Shown: piece by piece, positions 46,362 through 56,423 of the stretch
How the letters are laid out: each line of letters begins with the position of its first letter
Numbering within the stretch: the first letter of the stretch is position 1
Source: Xenorhabdus ehlersii
Lineage (GTDB): Bacteria; Pseudomonadota; Gammaproteobacteria; Enterobacterales; Enterobacteriaceae
Direction of reading: 5' to 3'
Assembly: GCF_003610465.1 (NCBI RefSeq)
Contig: NZ_RAQI01000001.1
Span: forward strand, 186,001 to 250,000
Length of the DNA stretch: 64,000 nt
Program-made: the position numbers and the translations under genes
Notes under the pieces: model-generated
Databases searched by the model: none
Told to the model about the DNA's origin: nothing
What the model saw: the letters and a program-made list of their open reading frames with translations, nothing else

Positions 46362-49300
46362 ATGGTGACTAAAATGAATAAGAAATACAGAATACCTTGG
46401 AACCCTCTGACGTCCACACGTTTATCAGTCAAAACCCAACCACGAGTACTTTATCACGCTATCGCTTGCTGTTTGGCCGCGGCCAGCGCAGGAGCCTATG
46501 CGGAAAATTATGTTGAGAAAGGGCGGAGTGGCGATCCTGCCAGTTGGCGTTCCAGTGAGTTTTTGAGTCAATGGGGGCTTAGTGCAATTCATGCTGATGA
46601 AGCTTATGCCAGAGGTTATACCGGTAAGGGGATCAAATTAGGAATATTTGATCAGGTAGTTTATGCCAAGCATCCTGAGTTTATGGGAAAAGGCAAGGTC
46701 ACTAACTTAGTGACTTCTGGGATACGTGAGTATACCGATCCCTATATTCCGGTGAAGAAAGGTGATCCATTCACCTATGATGGCACGCCGTCCGTGGATA
46801 GGTACGGGACGCTAGGAGCACATGGTGTCCATGTTGCAGGCATAGCGGGGGGTAACCGAGAGGGCAAAGAAATGCATGGTGTGGCCTATAACGCCCAAAT
46901 ACTCAGTGCGGATAACGGTGATCCTGGTCCTGAAGATGGCATTATCTTAGGCAATGATGGTGGTGTTTACCAGGCTGGTTGGAATGCGTTGATAGATAGC
47001 GGTGCTCGTATCATTAACAACAGCTGGGGAATTGGTATTGACAGGGAGCTTGAGAGGGGTGGGAAAGATCCGAACGCAGCCCATTTTACTTTAGCTGAGG
47101 CCCAGAAGCAGTTTGATGCAATAAAACCGATTTTGGGTACAAAACCTGGTGGTGCATATCAGGGCGCAATTGATGCGGCTCGTAGCGGCATTGTGACAAT
47201 TTTTGCTGCTGGTAATAGTAATAACTACAGTAATCCAGATGCTATCGCGGGCTTGGCTTGGTTTGTACCAGAGATTGCACCAAACTGGCTGACAGTCACT
47301 AGTTTGCAAAAAGATCCAAATAGTACCAATAGTGTGCCTTATTCCATCAGCGATTTTTCCTCCCGCTGTGGCTATACTGCCAGTTTTTGTGTCAGTGCAC
47401 CTGGTAGCTGGATATATAGCTCAGTTATTAAGGGAACAGGAATAGACAATATAACTACCGGCTATGACAGTTACAGAGGGACTTCAATGGCTGCGCCACA
47501 TGCTGGTGGTAGTATTGCGGTATTGATGGAGCGTTTCCCATATATGACCGGCGATCAAGTAGCTTCCGTGCTTCGCACTACGGCTACTGATATGGGAGAA
47601 AAGGGCATTGATGCGCTTTACGGCTGGGGATTGATCAACCTCGGTAAAGCAATAAATGGCCCTGGCATGTTCTATACCGCAGAAGATATCCCTGAAAAAT
47701 TCCGTATTCCAGATCCTGACGGAGTGGCCTACGGCAAGGGTCAGTTTATTGCTGATATTCCGGGTGTTGGTGCTGTGCTCGATAAGGGTAAACCAACTGA
47801 ACGTGTCTGTGATGCGGGTCAGTGTGCTCAGGATCAATGGAGCAATGATATCAGTGGTCATGGTGGATTAACCAAACAAGGTAGAGGTGGGCTGACTCTC
47901 AGTGGCCAAAATACCTATTCTGGCCCAACGCTGGTCAAACAGGGATTACTAAATGTTAGTGGTAGTGTCTCTTCTACCATTTCAGTAATGGAAAGTGGCA
48001 TTCTTGGCGGGAATGGTACGGTGGGGGCGCTCAATGTGCAGCGTGGCGGTACTGTAGCACCAGGTAACTCTATGGGTACGCTTAAGGTTGCCGAAAAAAT
48101 TACCTTTGAACCCGGTTCTCATTACGCGGTTGAAATCGCTTCCGATGGGCGCAGTGACAAAATTCAGGTTGAAAAAAGTGCGCAGATTGATGGAGGAAAA
48201 GTTACCGTTTCTCTTGAGAATACGGGTAACTTGCTTTCTTTTGAAGACGTGCGAAGCCTGACTGGTCAGCAATACACTATTCTTAGTGCGAAGCAGAATA
48301 TCAATGGTCGCTTTGATGATGTTGTCCCGAATTATCTCTTCCTTGGCACAGGATTGTCTTATCAGCCTGGAGAAGTCACTCTCCATATTGGGCGTAATGA
48401 GACTGCTTTTGTCGATTTTGCTAAGACACAGAATGAACGTGCAGTAGCTGCTGCCGCTGATACCCTTGATAGGGGTAATCCGGTTTACGAAAGTATCTTA
48501 GCCAGCAGTTCTGCGGAGCAAGCTCGATCTGCGTTCCGTCAGCTTGATGGGCAAATCCACGCTGATATCGCGTCTCAGTTGGTTAATGACAGCCGTTATT
48601 TACGTGATACTTTGAATTCTCGTTTGAGTCAGGCTGAAGGCCGTTCATCTTCGCCCGATATTCATGGAGACAGGAACGGTGCATGGGTTCGGCTACTTGG
48701 TGCATGGAGCCACGCTTCTGGTACAGCGAATGCGACGGGCTATCAGGCTTCCAACTATGGTTTATTCCTTGGTGCGGATGCTCTTATTGATGAATACAGC
48801 CGTCTTGGTATCGCAACTGGTTACACCCGTACTTCCCTTGATGGCGGCAACAGTGCTACTGCTGACAGTAATAACTATCACCTCGCTCTTTATGGTGATC
48901 GTCAATTTGGTGACTTTATTTTGCGTGCCAATAGCGGGTTCACGTGGCACCGTATTGATACCAAACGCTTTATCAGCTATGGCAGTCAGCGTGATAGTGA
49001 GAATGCCAAGTACAGTGGGCGGACAACACAATTATCCGCTGAACTTGCTTACCATCTGCCGACAGGGGCTGTGAATCTGGAGCCATTCGTTAACCTGGCT
49101 TACGTCAATTTCCGCAATGAAGGTATTAACGAGAACGGTGCCGCAGTCGCACTTCACGGTAACAGCCAACATACTGAAGCAACTCTCTCCACATTGGGAT
49201 TGCGTGCCAATCATAGCTGGCAGGCTGCATGGGGTTCTTCAATTACCTTAAATGGAGAATTAGGTTGGCAACACCAATACGGTGAGCGTGAACGGGCAAC

Positions 49301-49496
49301 AGGTTTATCGTTCCGTGGCAGTAACACAACATTTGTGACTCGTAGCGTGCCTGCCTCTCGTGATGGTGTGGTGTTAAAAGCTAATGCGGAGATGAATGCA
49401 AGTAATAACGTCTCATTCACGCTTGGCTATAGTGGATTGCTCTCCAGCAGTCATCAGGATAATAGTATGAATGTCGGTTTTAGATGGCAATTCTGA
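46362..49496 (+). CDS. Subtilisin-type autotransporter serine protease
   Basis: This 1044-residue type Va autotransporter has an extended signal peptide (hydrophobic CCLAAASAGAYA, residues about 36-47) and an S8 peptidase passenger with catalytic Asp97 (LGIFDQ), His154 (GAHGVHVAG) and Ser near 375 (RGTSMAAPHAGG). A passenger-associated repeat follows (LSGQNTYSGPTLVKQGLLNV, GGTVAPGNSMGTLKV). A C-terminal beta-barrel of about 280 residues starts near GAWVRLLG and ends VGFRWQF, with terminal Phe. The passenger is exported to the cell surface, where such proteases often process themselves or other surface proteins. It stands alone downstream of the siderophore locus; a stem-loop follows. All catalytic residues are present. 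Confidence 0.92.
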   Translation: MVTKMNKKYRIPWNPLTSTRLSVKTQPRVLYHAIACCLAAASAGAYAENYVEKGRSGDPASWRSSEFLSQWGLSAIHADEAYARGYTGKGIKLGIFDQVVYAKHPEFMGKGKVTNLVTSGIREYTDPYIPVKKGDPFTYDGTPSVDRYGTLGAHGVHVAGIAGGNREGKEMHGVAYNAQILSADNGDPGPEDGIILGNDGGVYQAGWNALIDSGARIINNSWGIGIDRELERGGKDPNAAHFTLAEAQKQFDAIKPILGTKPGGAYQGAIDAARSGIVTIFAAGNSNNYSNPDAIAGLAWFVPEIAPNWLTVTSLQKDPNSTNSVPYSISDFSSRCGYTASFCVSAPGSWIYSSVIKGTGIDNITTGYDSYRGTSMAAPHAGGSIAVLMERFPYMTGDQVASVLRTTATDMGEKGIDALYGWGLINLGKAINGPGMFYTAEDIPEKFRIPDPDGVAYGKGQFIADIPGVGAVLDKGKPTERVCDAGQCAQDQWSNDISGHGGLTKQGRGGLTLSGQNTYSGPTLVKQGLLNVSGSVSSTISVMESGILGGNGTVGALNVQRGGTVAPGNSMGTLKVAEKITFEPGSHYAVEIASDGRSDKIQVEKSAQIDGGKVTVSLENTGNLLSFEDVRSLTGQQYTILSAKQNINGRFDDVVPNYLFLGTGLSYQPGEVTLHIGRNETAFVDFAKTQNERAVAAAADTLDRGNPVYESILASSSAEQARSAFRQLDGQIHADIASQLVNDSRYLRDTLNSRLSQAEGRSSSPDIHGDRNGAWVRLLGAWSHASGTANATGYQASNYGLFLGADALIDEYSRLGIATGYTRTSLDGGNSATADSNNYHLALYGDRQFGDFILRANSGFTWHRIDTKRFISYGSQRDSENAKYSGRTTQLSAELAYHLPTGAVNLEPFVNLAYVNFRNEGINENGAAVALHGNSQHTEATLSTLGLRANHSWQAAWGSSITLNGELGWQHQYGERERATGLSFRGSNTTFVTRSVPASRDGVVLKANAEMNASNNVSFTLGYSGLLSSSHQDNSMNVGFRWQF

Positions 49497-49528
49497 GGAT
49501 GGGCGGGATGTAAATATTCGATAAAATA

Positions 49529-49555
49529 TGTGGAGTCAGTCATGCTGGCTCCACA
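49529..49555 (+). terminator. Stem-loop after the autotransporter
   Basis: A stem TGTGGAGtCAG / CTGgCTCCACA, with one mismatch, lies 32 bp past the stop. The T-run after it is poor. Confidence 0.5.
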
Positions 49556-50261
49556 ATATTTGTGTGGTGAATATTTTTTATGGTTTTATTGTGGGGTATT
49601 AAATGCCGTTTCTATTAATGTCCTTTAATTTTTACCCACTCAGTTAACTCCATAATTGAAGGGTCTCATTTTTACTTCGTGTTGGTGTAACTATTTTCAT
49701 GTCTAATCAGGTTATTTAACACCGTCAGTTTTTTGATTGTTACTCTAATTATCTTTATTTATATTACGGCTAGGAATTTGTTTTTCCTTACTTCGTGTTG
49801 TTTTTTAGCAAGGCGGGAGCATGAATGTTTACTTATTATCCAAGGCTTGCATGTGAACTTTTCATAAACAAATTGAGTTCAAAAAAATCCTAAAATAGAT
49901 CTGTCGTTTTCAAAAGGCAATACCACAGCCTGTCAGAACTCAGTAGCACTCGATTGCTGAAGTTGTGTGGCTGGTGGTTTAAGCGGCTTCTAAAAATGGA
50001 TCATACCGATTCAAGATTGGCGTCTTGCGATGGGTCGTTAAATATGCTCAGCAAACTCTTCTCCGTTAATGCTTCAGGTTATAACGAAGATAATATCTTT
50101 GATGTTACCACTATCATTCTGTATCTTGCGAATATCAGTGAATATGATGCTTATCACTGACTGTTAAATCAGAATCCAGTTTCGTCAATGGAAATTCAAG
50201 AGATTGTGATGGTTACTATTACATTTGCAATTATTTTCACAACAATAAGTTAACAATTATT
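49556..50261. other. AT-rich intergenic region upstream of brnQ stub
   Basis: About 700 bp without a convincing gene. The 13-base word TTACTTCGTGTTG occurs twice, near 49673 and 49787. A 68-codon open frame at 49954-50160 has no ribosome binding site or known relatives, and I do not call it. The region should carry the promoter of the truncated brnQ and the symporter. Confidence 0.4.
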
Positions 50262-50465
50262 ATGACATACCGTTTATCATCTAAAGATATTTGGGCATTG
50301 GGCTTTATGACCTTTGCCTTATTCGTCGGGACAGGAAATATCATCCCGCCTATGGTTGACCTGCAAGCGGGTGAGTATGTTTGGAGCGCTGCTGCTGGTT
50401 TTTTGCTTACAGCTATGGGCCTAGGTACATGTGCTAACACTGTATTTATTCGGGGGTTAGCATGA
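50262..50465 (+). pseudogene. brnQ: Truncated BrnQ (branched-chain amino acid carrier), N-terminal stub
   Basis: The 67 codons encode the N-terminus of Brn[24 protein letters not shown](F)[10 protein letters not shown] and [15 protein letters not shown]. One residue is missing in the usual NIIFPPMV motif. After TAMGLG the similarity stops and the frame closes eight residues later, so over 85% of the carrier is gone. The TGA overlaps the ATG of the following symporter, so ribosomes from the stub could restart there. The native brnQ promoter and start may now serve the symporter as a leader. Confidence 0.82.
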
Positions 50466-51775
50466 GTCAACAATGGACATCCCGTCTGGGGCACATATTA
50501 GCCGCAACCGGATCTGCCGTTGGCATTGGTGCCATCTGGAAGTTCTCGTATGTTTCAGCAACAAATGGTGGTGGTGCATTTCTGGTTGTATTTTTATTGT
50601 TTAGCTTTGTGATTGGATTAGCGGTTCTGTTAGCTGAAAATATGCTGGGAAGCAGTACGGGTGAAGTGGCCGTTAATGCGTTTAAAAAATTACTTGGTAA
50701 ACACTGGGGGTGGGTTGGCCTTATAGGTGTATTCAGTTCATGGTGTATCTATAGCTTCTACAGTGTTGTCGGTGGTTGGACCATAGGCTACACGGTGATG
50801 GCAAGTACAGGAAAGTTGAATATTACAGACATCTCTCAACTGACATCTATTTTCACCAATTTCATCAGCAATCCATGGTGGCCGATAATCGCACATCTGG
50901 CATTTTCAGGGCTAACCTGTTTCGTTGTATTATCTGGTGTGCAGAAAGGTTTGGAAAAATCAGTTAAGGTCATGATGCCGCTGTTATTCTTGATCATGAT
51001 AGTGTTAATTATTATCGGCATCCGTTTACCGGGCTCATCAGAAGGGCTAAAATTATTCTTATACCCAGATTTCAATAGTTTGACCGGAAAAGGTGTTTTA
51101 GATGCATTAGGGTTGGCATTTTTTTCACTGTCTATCGGTTTAGGTATCCACATTACGTACAGCTCCTATTTGCCTAATAACAAAGGTATTGGTAAATCGA
51201 GTATCTGGGTTGTAATCCTCTCCTGTTTGGTCTGTATATTGGCTGGTCTGATGATTTTTCCTGCTTTGGCTGCTGCTGGTTTAAAACCAAATGCGGGCCC
51301 CGGATTAACGTTTATGACGATGCCAATTTATTTCGCCAGTCTTCCTGGTGGCTCAATCTTAGCAGTCACTTTCTTTTTATTGTTATTAATGGCCGCGCTG
51401 ACCTCAGCAATTTCATTACTTGAGCACATTGTTGCTTATGTTCAGACGCGTTTTCAATGGTCACGTCGTAAAACAAGCTTAATAGTCACGGCATCGATTA
51501 TGTTAATGGGGATCCCTGTTTCCTTATCTTTTGGCCCCCTAAGTCACGTCACATTAGGTGGAAAATCCATCTTCGACATGCTGGACTTTATTACTTCCAA
51601 TGTTCTCATGCCATTATTCGGGATTATCATTTGCCTCGTATTTGGTTGGTCACGTAAGGTCAATGCACTAATACCGGATAATATGTCATCGCGGAAACGT
51701 CAGTGTTTACGGTTTGTATGGCGATATGTCGGACCTTTATGTATCGGGGTGATTTTGGTACACGGACTTATTTGA
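50462..51775 (+). CDS. Sodium:neurotransmitter symporter family (SNF) transporter
   Basis: This 437-residue inner-membrane transporter of the LeuT/SNF family has about 11 membrane segments. The first helix carries the family signature [20 protein letters not shown], with the unwound Gly-containing sodium and substrate site. [19 protein letters not shown] corresponds to helix 6. Bacterial members take up amino acids (tryptophan, tyrosine, leucine) with Na+. Its start overlaps the end of the brnQ stub (ATGA). The substrate is unknown; the fused position behind a branched-chain amino acid carrier remnant is suggestive only. Confidence 0.88.
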   Translation: MSQQWTSRLGHILAATGSAVGIGAIWKFSYVSATNGGGAFLVVFLLFSFVIGLAVLLAENMLGSSTGEVAVNAFKKLLGKHWGWVGLIGVFSSWCIYSFYSVVGGWTIGYTVMASTGKLNITDISQLTSIFTNFISNPWWPIIAHLAFSGLTCFVVLSGVQKGLEKSVKVMMPLLFLIMIVLIIIGIRLPGSSEGLKLFLYPDFNSLTGKGVLDALGLAFFSLSIGLGIHITYSSYLPNNKGIGKSSIWVVILSCLVCILAGLMIFPALAAAGLKPNAGPGLTFMTMPIYFASLPGGSILAVTFFLLLLMAALTSAISLLEHIVAYVQTRFQWSRRKTSLIVTASIMLMGIPVSLSFGPLSHVTLGGKSIFDMLDFITSNVLMPLFGIIICLVFGWSRKVNALIPDNMSSRKRQCLRFVWRYVGPLCIGVILVHGLI

Positions 51776-51865
51776 TTGTGTTAAGTATCATCTTTCATTC
51801 ATTTTTATTTGATAGAGAATGATGCTGCAATTTTGTAACACTGCTACATTTTAGGTAAAAATTTA

Positions 51866-51898
51866 AACGGGCGAGTTTATCCACCAAAACCGCCCGTT
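51866..51898 (+). terminator. Stem-loop after the SNF transporter
   Basis: A perfect 8-bp stem AACGGGCG / CGCCCGTT with a 17-nt loop lies 90 bp past the stop. No T-run follows. Confidence 0.5.
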
Positions 51899-52059
51899 AA
51901 CCATCATAAAAATGCCTCGAACCGATTTTAATCCTCCAATTTTCCTAAGACACTCAAATGTTTGATAGAAAATTTCATATGGAGTTTGGATTCACATAAT
52001 GAATGTTTGACTAATCAAGTCGCTAATAACTGATTAGCGAAATTAAGTTAATTAACCCG

Positions 52060-52305
52060 CATTCTGGATAAGAAATTGACGTGAAGCCTGTTCCAGGAGC
52101 CATGTTTTGGTACATGCCGAAACAGCTCCGGGAAGGAACAGGTCATGGACAAGTTAGTTGAAATTTTTTGTGGTGTCGACGATTTTTGCCGTTTTTTTAT
52201 CCCGAAGTGGGAGCAATTTTGTCTCGATAACGGATACCTGCTTCCAAAAGTGCGCAGATGTACCGCAATGCTTGCTCTCCCTTGCAGGCTACGGGAGTTA
52301 ATGAG
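52060..52305 (+). mobile_element. IS982-like element remnant (5' end)
   Basis: An ATG at 52145 opens MDKLVEIFCGVDDFCRFFIP, the usual N-terminal signature of IS982-family transposases, preceded by a GGAAGGAAC ribosome binding site. After about 30 codons the similarity fades (an internal deletion is likely), and at 52306 the sequence is broken by the left end of an IS1111-type element. No matching 3' part was seen on the other side of that element, so this is a dead fragment. The exact left end of the remnant is not determined. Confidence 0.6.
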
Positions 52306-52366
52306 ATGGTCTTCCCCACCTTGTGAACCATACTCTTTATAGAGTATTTTTTCTGGAGAGTCCATC

Positions 52367-53371
52367 ATGCAAAACGTCACCCTTATTGGTATCGATCTCG
52401 GCAAGCATTCTTTCCATATCCATTGTCAGGACAAATTCGGCAAGACTATGCTGCGTAAAAAATTTACCCGCCCAAAATTAATGGAATTTTTAGCTGGGTG
52501 TACATCGACTACCGTCGTGATGGAAGCTTGTGCGGGTGCACATTTTCTGGCTCGTCGGATCGCTGATTTAGGCCATGATGCGAAGCTGATATCTCCGCAG
52601 TTTGTTCGTCCTTTTGTCAAAAGTAACAAAAATGATTTCGTTGATGCAGAGGCGATATGTGAAGCGGCATCACGCCCCTCAATGCGTTTTGTCCAGCCGA
52701 GAACGGAGACGCAACAGGCGATGAGAGCACTGCATCGTGTCAGAGAATCACTCATCAAAGATAAGGTAAAGACCACTAACCAAATGCACGCCTTTTTGCT
52801 GGAGTTTGGTATCAGTCTGCCAAAAGGCGAGGCGGTCATTAAACGGTTATCTCTGGTTCTGGCAGAACACGACGTGCCCGATTATCTGAGCCGTTTACTG
52901 ATGAAATTACATGCCCACTACCTTTATCTTGTCGAGCAAATAACCACGTTGGAATTAGAATTAAAACAGTCCATCAAAGCGGACGATGCGACTCAACGCA
53001 TGATGACAATACCGGGGGTAGGACCCATTACCGCCAGCCTACTTTCATCCCAGCTTGGTGACGGAAAACAATTTTCATGCAGCCGGGATTTTGCGGCTTC
53101 GATGGGGCTTGTTCCCCGACAATACAGTACAGGGGGAAAACCGACTCTGCTGGGTATCAGCAAACGCGGCAACAAAAATTTGCGCCGATTGCTGGTTCAA
53201 TGCGCCCGGGCGTTTATGATGCGGCTTGAGCATCAGCATGGGAGACTTGCCGAGTGGGTTCAGGCACAACTGAGCAAGAAACATTCGAATGTGGTTGCCT
53301 GTGCATTGGCTAATAAGCTGGCAAGAATAGCCTGGGCAATCACTACTCGACAAAATGAGTATCAGGCCTAA
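52367..53371 (+). CDS. IS110-family transposase (IS1111 group)
   Basis: This 334-residue DEDD-type recombinase has a RuvC-like N-terminal domain: Asp10 in IGIDLGKHSFH, Glu53 in VVMEACAGAHF, and the Asp pair in NDFVDAEAI (about residues 90 and 93). The C-terminal transposase-20 domain has IPGVGPITASLLSSQLGDGK, the Ser region FSCSRDFAASMGLVPRQYST and then GKPTLLGISKRGNKNLRRLL. Enzymes of this family use a bridge RNA to choose target and donor. The ATG at 52367 has CTGGAGAG upstream. The gene is intact, so the element may be active. Confidence 0.93.
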   Translation: MQNVTLIGIDLGKHSFHIHCQDKFGKTMLRKKFTRPKLMEFLAGCTSTTVVMEACAGAHFLARRIADLGHDAKLISPQFVRPFVKSNKNDFVDAEAICEAASRPSMRFVQPRTETQQAMRALHRVRESLIKDKVKTTNQMHAFLLEFGISLPKGEAVIKRLSLVLAEHDVPDYLSRLLMKLHAHYLYLVEQITTLELELKQSIKADDATQRMMTIPGVGPITASLLSSQLGDGKQFSCSRDFAASMGLVPRQYSTGGKPTLLGISKRGNKNLRRLLVQCARAFMMRLEHQHGRLAEWVQAQLSKKHSNVVACALANKLARIAWAITTRQNEYQA

Positions 53372-53634
53372 TAGAGGCTGGCTGATTCAATAACTTGATG
53401 ATTAAACAGTGAAATACACGTTACCTATCTGGTTTTGCGAAGACTGATTATTGATGACATGAACGGCCAATCGGCCTGATGAATAACCTAAGAAACAAAA
53501 TGGCTCATTGAAGCCGGGGAGTTTTTAAGGTTCATCAGGCGCAGAACTCATCGTGGCGCGGGTATCCATACTCATAGAGACGCCGGATAGATTTAAGCAA
53601 GCCAACCATACATCAAAATGAGTGTTGCAAAAAC
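53372..53634 (+). ncRNA. Candidate bridge RNA region of the IS1111-type element
   Basis: The 263-bp 3' non-coding end of the element carries internal complementarity (for example GGCCAATCGGCC). In the IS1111 group the bridge RNA that pairs with target and donor DNA is encoded at this end. The boundaries and fold are not determined. Confidence 0.4.
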
Positions 53635-53796
53635 GGGGAAGACCATAGATTTTGTTCGCCAACCGAAGGCGATCCTGGCATCTTTATTTTTACCTGAATT
53701 TTCGCGCATATTCCGATAATCCCCCCATATTCCGCCAAAACCAGCCAAAAAGTGGATTTAATTCGTTAATTAATTTGATTGATTGATGTGTAGAAT

Positions 53797-55068
53797 AAAT
53801 GTGCTTTGCTGTTCAGCTACGCATTTTATCTCGCTGGTATTCAGCATAATACCGAAGCCCAATTGATAAAACATAAGTTAAATTCAATGAAAAGCGAAAA
53901 GGAATCGCTTTATCTAAAAGAGCGCGCTTACCTGCGAGAGCTGGCTGAGCACATCGCGAAAGAGTCGCCGCATCTGGCTGAATTTCTGGTTTCCTCTCAT
54001 GACCCTGATATTGTCCGTGTTTTCGAGTCCTTTGCGTTTTTGATTGCCAATCTGCGGGACAAGCTGGAGGATATCCAAAAAATAAAGATTGAGCTAACAG
54101 AATCACTGAAAAAGATTCAGGATAATATCAGATGTCTCCAGTTTGATATTATTGGTTTTAGTCGGGGAGCAGCGGCTGCCCGCCATTTTGCCAACCGGGT
54201 TTTTAATCGTGATCCTATTCTGGTGCAGGCCTTAACTGATGGTTTTAATCAACGACGTTACCTGAATAAGTCCACGTATCCTACAGGGAAAAGCCGTTTT
54301 CTGGGTATTTTTGATACCGTTGCGGCGATGGGTACACTCAGAAATGGACTTAACCCTCATACCGCTGATACGGGCGATGTTTATATTTGTTTACCTGATG
54401 GCATAGCAGAGCATATTTTCCATATTACGGCCATGAATGAATGTCGTTATAATTTCTCTTTAAATAGCATTAAGCCTGATTACCCGGAATTGATATTCCC
54501 CGGCGCGCATTCCGATATTGGCGGGGGCTATAACCCGATGGAAACAGAACGGTTATTTATCACCCGGCCACGTAGCCTTACCGTGGATGAAAGTACCCCT
54601 AATAACGCCACCTGGATATATAGAAAAGCACAGGAAGAATTATCTCAGATAAGAAGCTATCCGGCTATTGCCCCGTTATTGCACAACAACGAGGTGAAAG
54701 TAGAAACGTGGCAAAATAACCAGTTTTACCCGCGTAACGAGCTGGAACGTTTTCAAAAACAAGTAGCATCGGCGACAGTGCTGTATCGGGAAATCACCAA
54801 TGACTGGTCTAAAGTAGTCATGCTGGTCATGCAGGATGCCGCACAAGAGTCTGGTGTGATTTTTAGTAAACCCAGCGATAAAGATGACGATTATAAACTA
54901 CCCTCAGAGCTTACTGCATTGGCAGAAAAAGCAATCAATCAAGGGCGTGCTGTTCGACAAGGCCAGTCATTAATTCCTTTTAACGCAGAAGAGTTAGCCT
55001 TGATCCAGACTAAATACGTCCATTGCTCATCACACTGGAATAGTGTCGGGGGACGCTTTCAGTTCTGA
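53797..55068 (+). pseudogene. Truncated Tle1-like (DUF2235) type VI lipase effector
   Basis: The frame begins mid-protein at about 53797 and runs as LLFSYAFYLAGIQHNT, which matches the FYLAGI region of Tle1 effectors, not a natural start. The nucleophile elbow IIGFSRGAAAARHFAN follows (GxSxG, about residue 117 of the frame), then FLGIFDTVAAMGT and PGAHSDIGGGYNP, the Asp and His regions of the DUF2235 hydrolase domain. Tle1 proteins are phospholipases injected by type VI secretion. The N-terminal ~50-100 residues are missing, and the C-terminus breaks at about 55068, where unrelated sequence (a primase scrap in reverse) begins. It has no functional start; it is probably a dead remnant. Confidence 0.8.
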
Positions 55069-55180
55069 TGCAATAATAAACGCCCCTTTTTTCTGGCTGC
55101 CGGACAGTAATTTTTTATCTCCATTGGGTTTGATGATCTGCGCGCCGGTGATTTTTTTATCCAGTGTTGTCAACGGCAAT
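55066..55180 (-). pseudogene. Fragment of a plasmid/ICE-type DNA primase
   Basis: On the minus strand about 38 codons read PLTTLDKKITGAQIIKPNGD and KKLLSGSQKKGAFIIA. This is the pattern just before the Toprim part of mobile-element primases (decorated as LQ.I..DG.K.FL.GG...G.F). Both ends are broken. It forms the junction after the truncated Tle1-like gene and marks past insertion or excision of a mobile element. Confidence 0.5.
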
Positions 55181-55583
55181 AAAACCGAATTATCAGACAA
55201 TACAGCAAAATCCTGATGGAGTAAGGCTCACCGGTACTGATGAGACCGGGCAACAGGCTGAACTGACCTTGACGGTTCACACCTGGTTTGAGCGCTCGGG
55301 CCTGACAAAAGACTTTTATTCTCATGCGAAACAGCTTTGCCAATCACTCGGCAGCCGGATTGCCTCCAAATATGTCCTCGAACGGCTCTATGAGGAATGG
55401 GGGAACTTTTATCTCTATGATGGCTGGGCGCGGGAATTTTACGTGACCTCTACGGATTACCTGGCGGCCAGCTCAGGTTCCGCAGAGCATCAGGCGAAAT
55501 GGGCGTTTTGGGCAGAAACAGACCGGTGGATGCGAAATGCCTGGGCGATGACGGCATTTGCGTGTGGTAAGCAGCAGTACTGA
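55164..55583 (+). pseudogene. Unrecognised protein, probably a C-terminal fragment
   Basis: The open frame gives 139 residues, but the first 17 or so fall inside the primase scrap, so the natural start is lost. The rest (DGVRLTGTDETGQQAELTLT, VHTWFERSGLTKDFYSHAKQ, a Trp-rich AKWAFWAETDRWMRNAWAMT near the end) looks like real coding sequence. I do not recognise it. Its position next to the Tle1-like remnant and primase scrap suggests a passenger of a mobile element or type VI locus. Confidence 0.45.
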
Positions 55584-56423
55584 ATAGCATGTTCCATTAT
55601 TTTACCTATAAGAGAAATGAGCGGCTGTTTGGGCAGTCACTTGAAACGCCGCTATTTTTTCTTTGTTTTGAATGCCTTTTCTTGGATACGGCATCACATC
55701 CAGTGGTGATCCTGATTCAAGCACAGGTTCCCCCCCAAAAAAAATTATTATCACTTCAAGTAGTTATCTCTTTGGGACAACAAATTTTCTCGAGTAATCC
55801 GTCTCCATGCATGACGTTTTTTTTCATCCCTGAGCTGACAGATATCAATCGATTGATGGGGAGTTCTTAACGGATTATTCCCCCTCACTAATAAAAAAGG
55901 TAGTTAAATATAAATATTGGTTATTATGATGAAGGGAAATATTTCATTTATATAAGTAATGTATTAATAATTAAAAGCACTCATGGTGACGACATAGTCA
56001 AATAAATTTAACGGTATAATAAAAAACCTTATTCAATATGAAAAATATTACACCGCAATAAAATCGTGGGCCAATATTTCATATCGGTGAAAGTGTGTTA
56101 ATTATCACATTTTAATGTAATTGAGAAATCCCCATTTCATTTGCAGAATAAAATTGAAACAGAAGAAAAGACAAGTGCTAATAATAATGCGGACATAATG
56201 CAACCATTTGTTTTGTATGTAAATAAATTGAAATAAAATATGGTTACCATGCTAAGTGTTTTAAAATTCCGTCAATGGGTTATTTTTCAGGTAAAAATTC
56301 AAGAGTAAAATCACATTTTTAACGATAAATAATATATCATTGAGTTTTCGATCGCTTTCTCACTACCAGCATAATGTATAAAAATACGCTTTACTGTCAT
56401 TAATCAATGGAATAAAAACAACT
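55584..56423. other. AT-rich intergenic region
   Basis: About 840 bp of very AT-rich sequence. An open frame at 55589-55870 has low-complexity features and no ribosome binding site, so it is not called. The right end should hold the promoter of the kinase gene. I see nothing else. Confidence 0.45.

Larger units (their letters stand above)
52306..53646 (+). mobile_element. IS110-family (IS1111 group) insertion sequence, complete
   Basis: Perfect 12-bp inverted repeats ATGGTCTTCCCC (52306-52317) and GGGGAAGACCAT (53635-53646) bound a 1341-bp element with one intact transposase gene. A short 5' non-coding end (about 60 bp) and a long 3' non-coding end (about 260 bp) are features of the IS1111 group, as are the inverted repeats, which the IS110 group lacks. 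The element sits within an IS982-like remnant. The exact outer ends may extend a few bases beyond the repeats. Confidence 0.85.

Noticed and set aside
49954..50160. A 68-codon plus-strand frame upstream of the brnQ stub
   Set aside because: No start signal, no recognisable domain, and AT-rich surroundings; likely chance.
55589..55870. A 93-codon plus-strand frame after the unknown fragment
   Set aside because: Phe/Leu/Ser-rich, from AT-rich DNA, without a ribosome binding site or motif.
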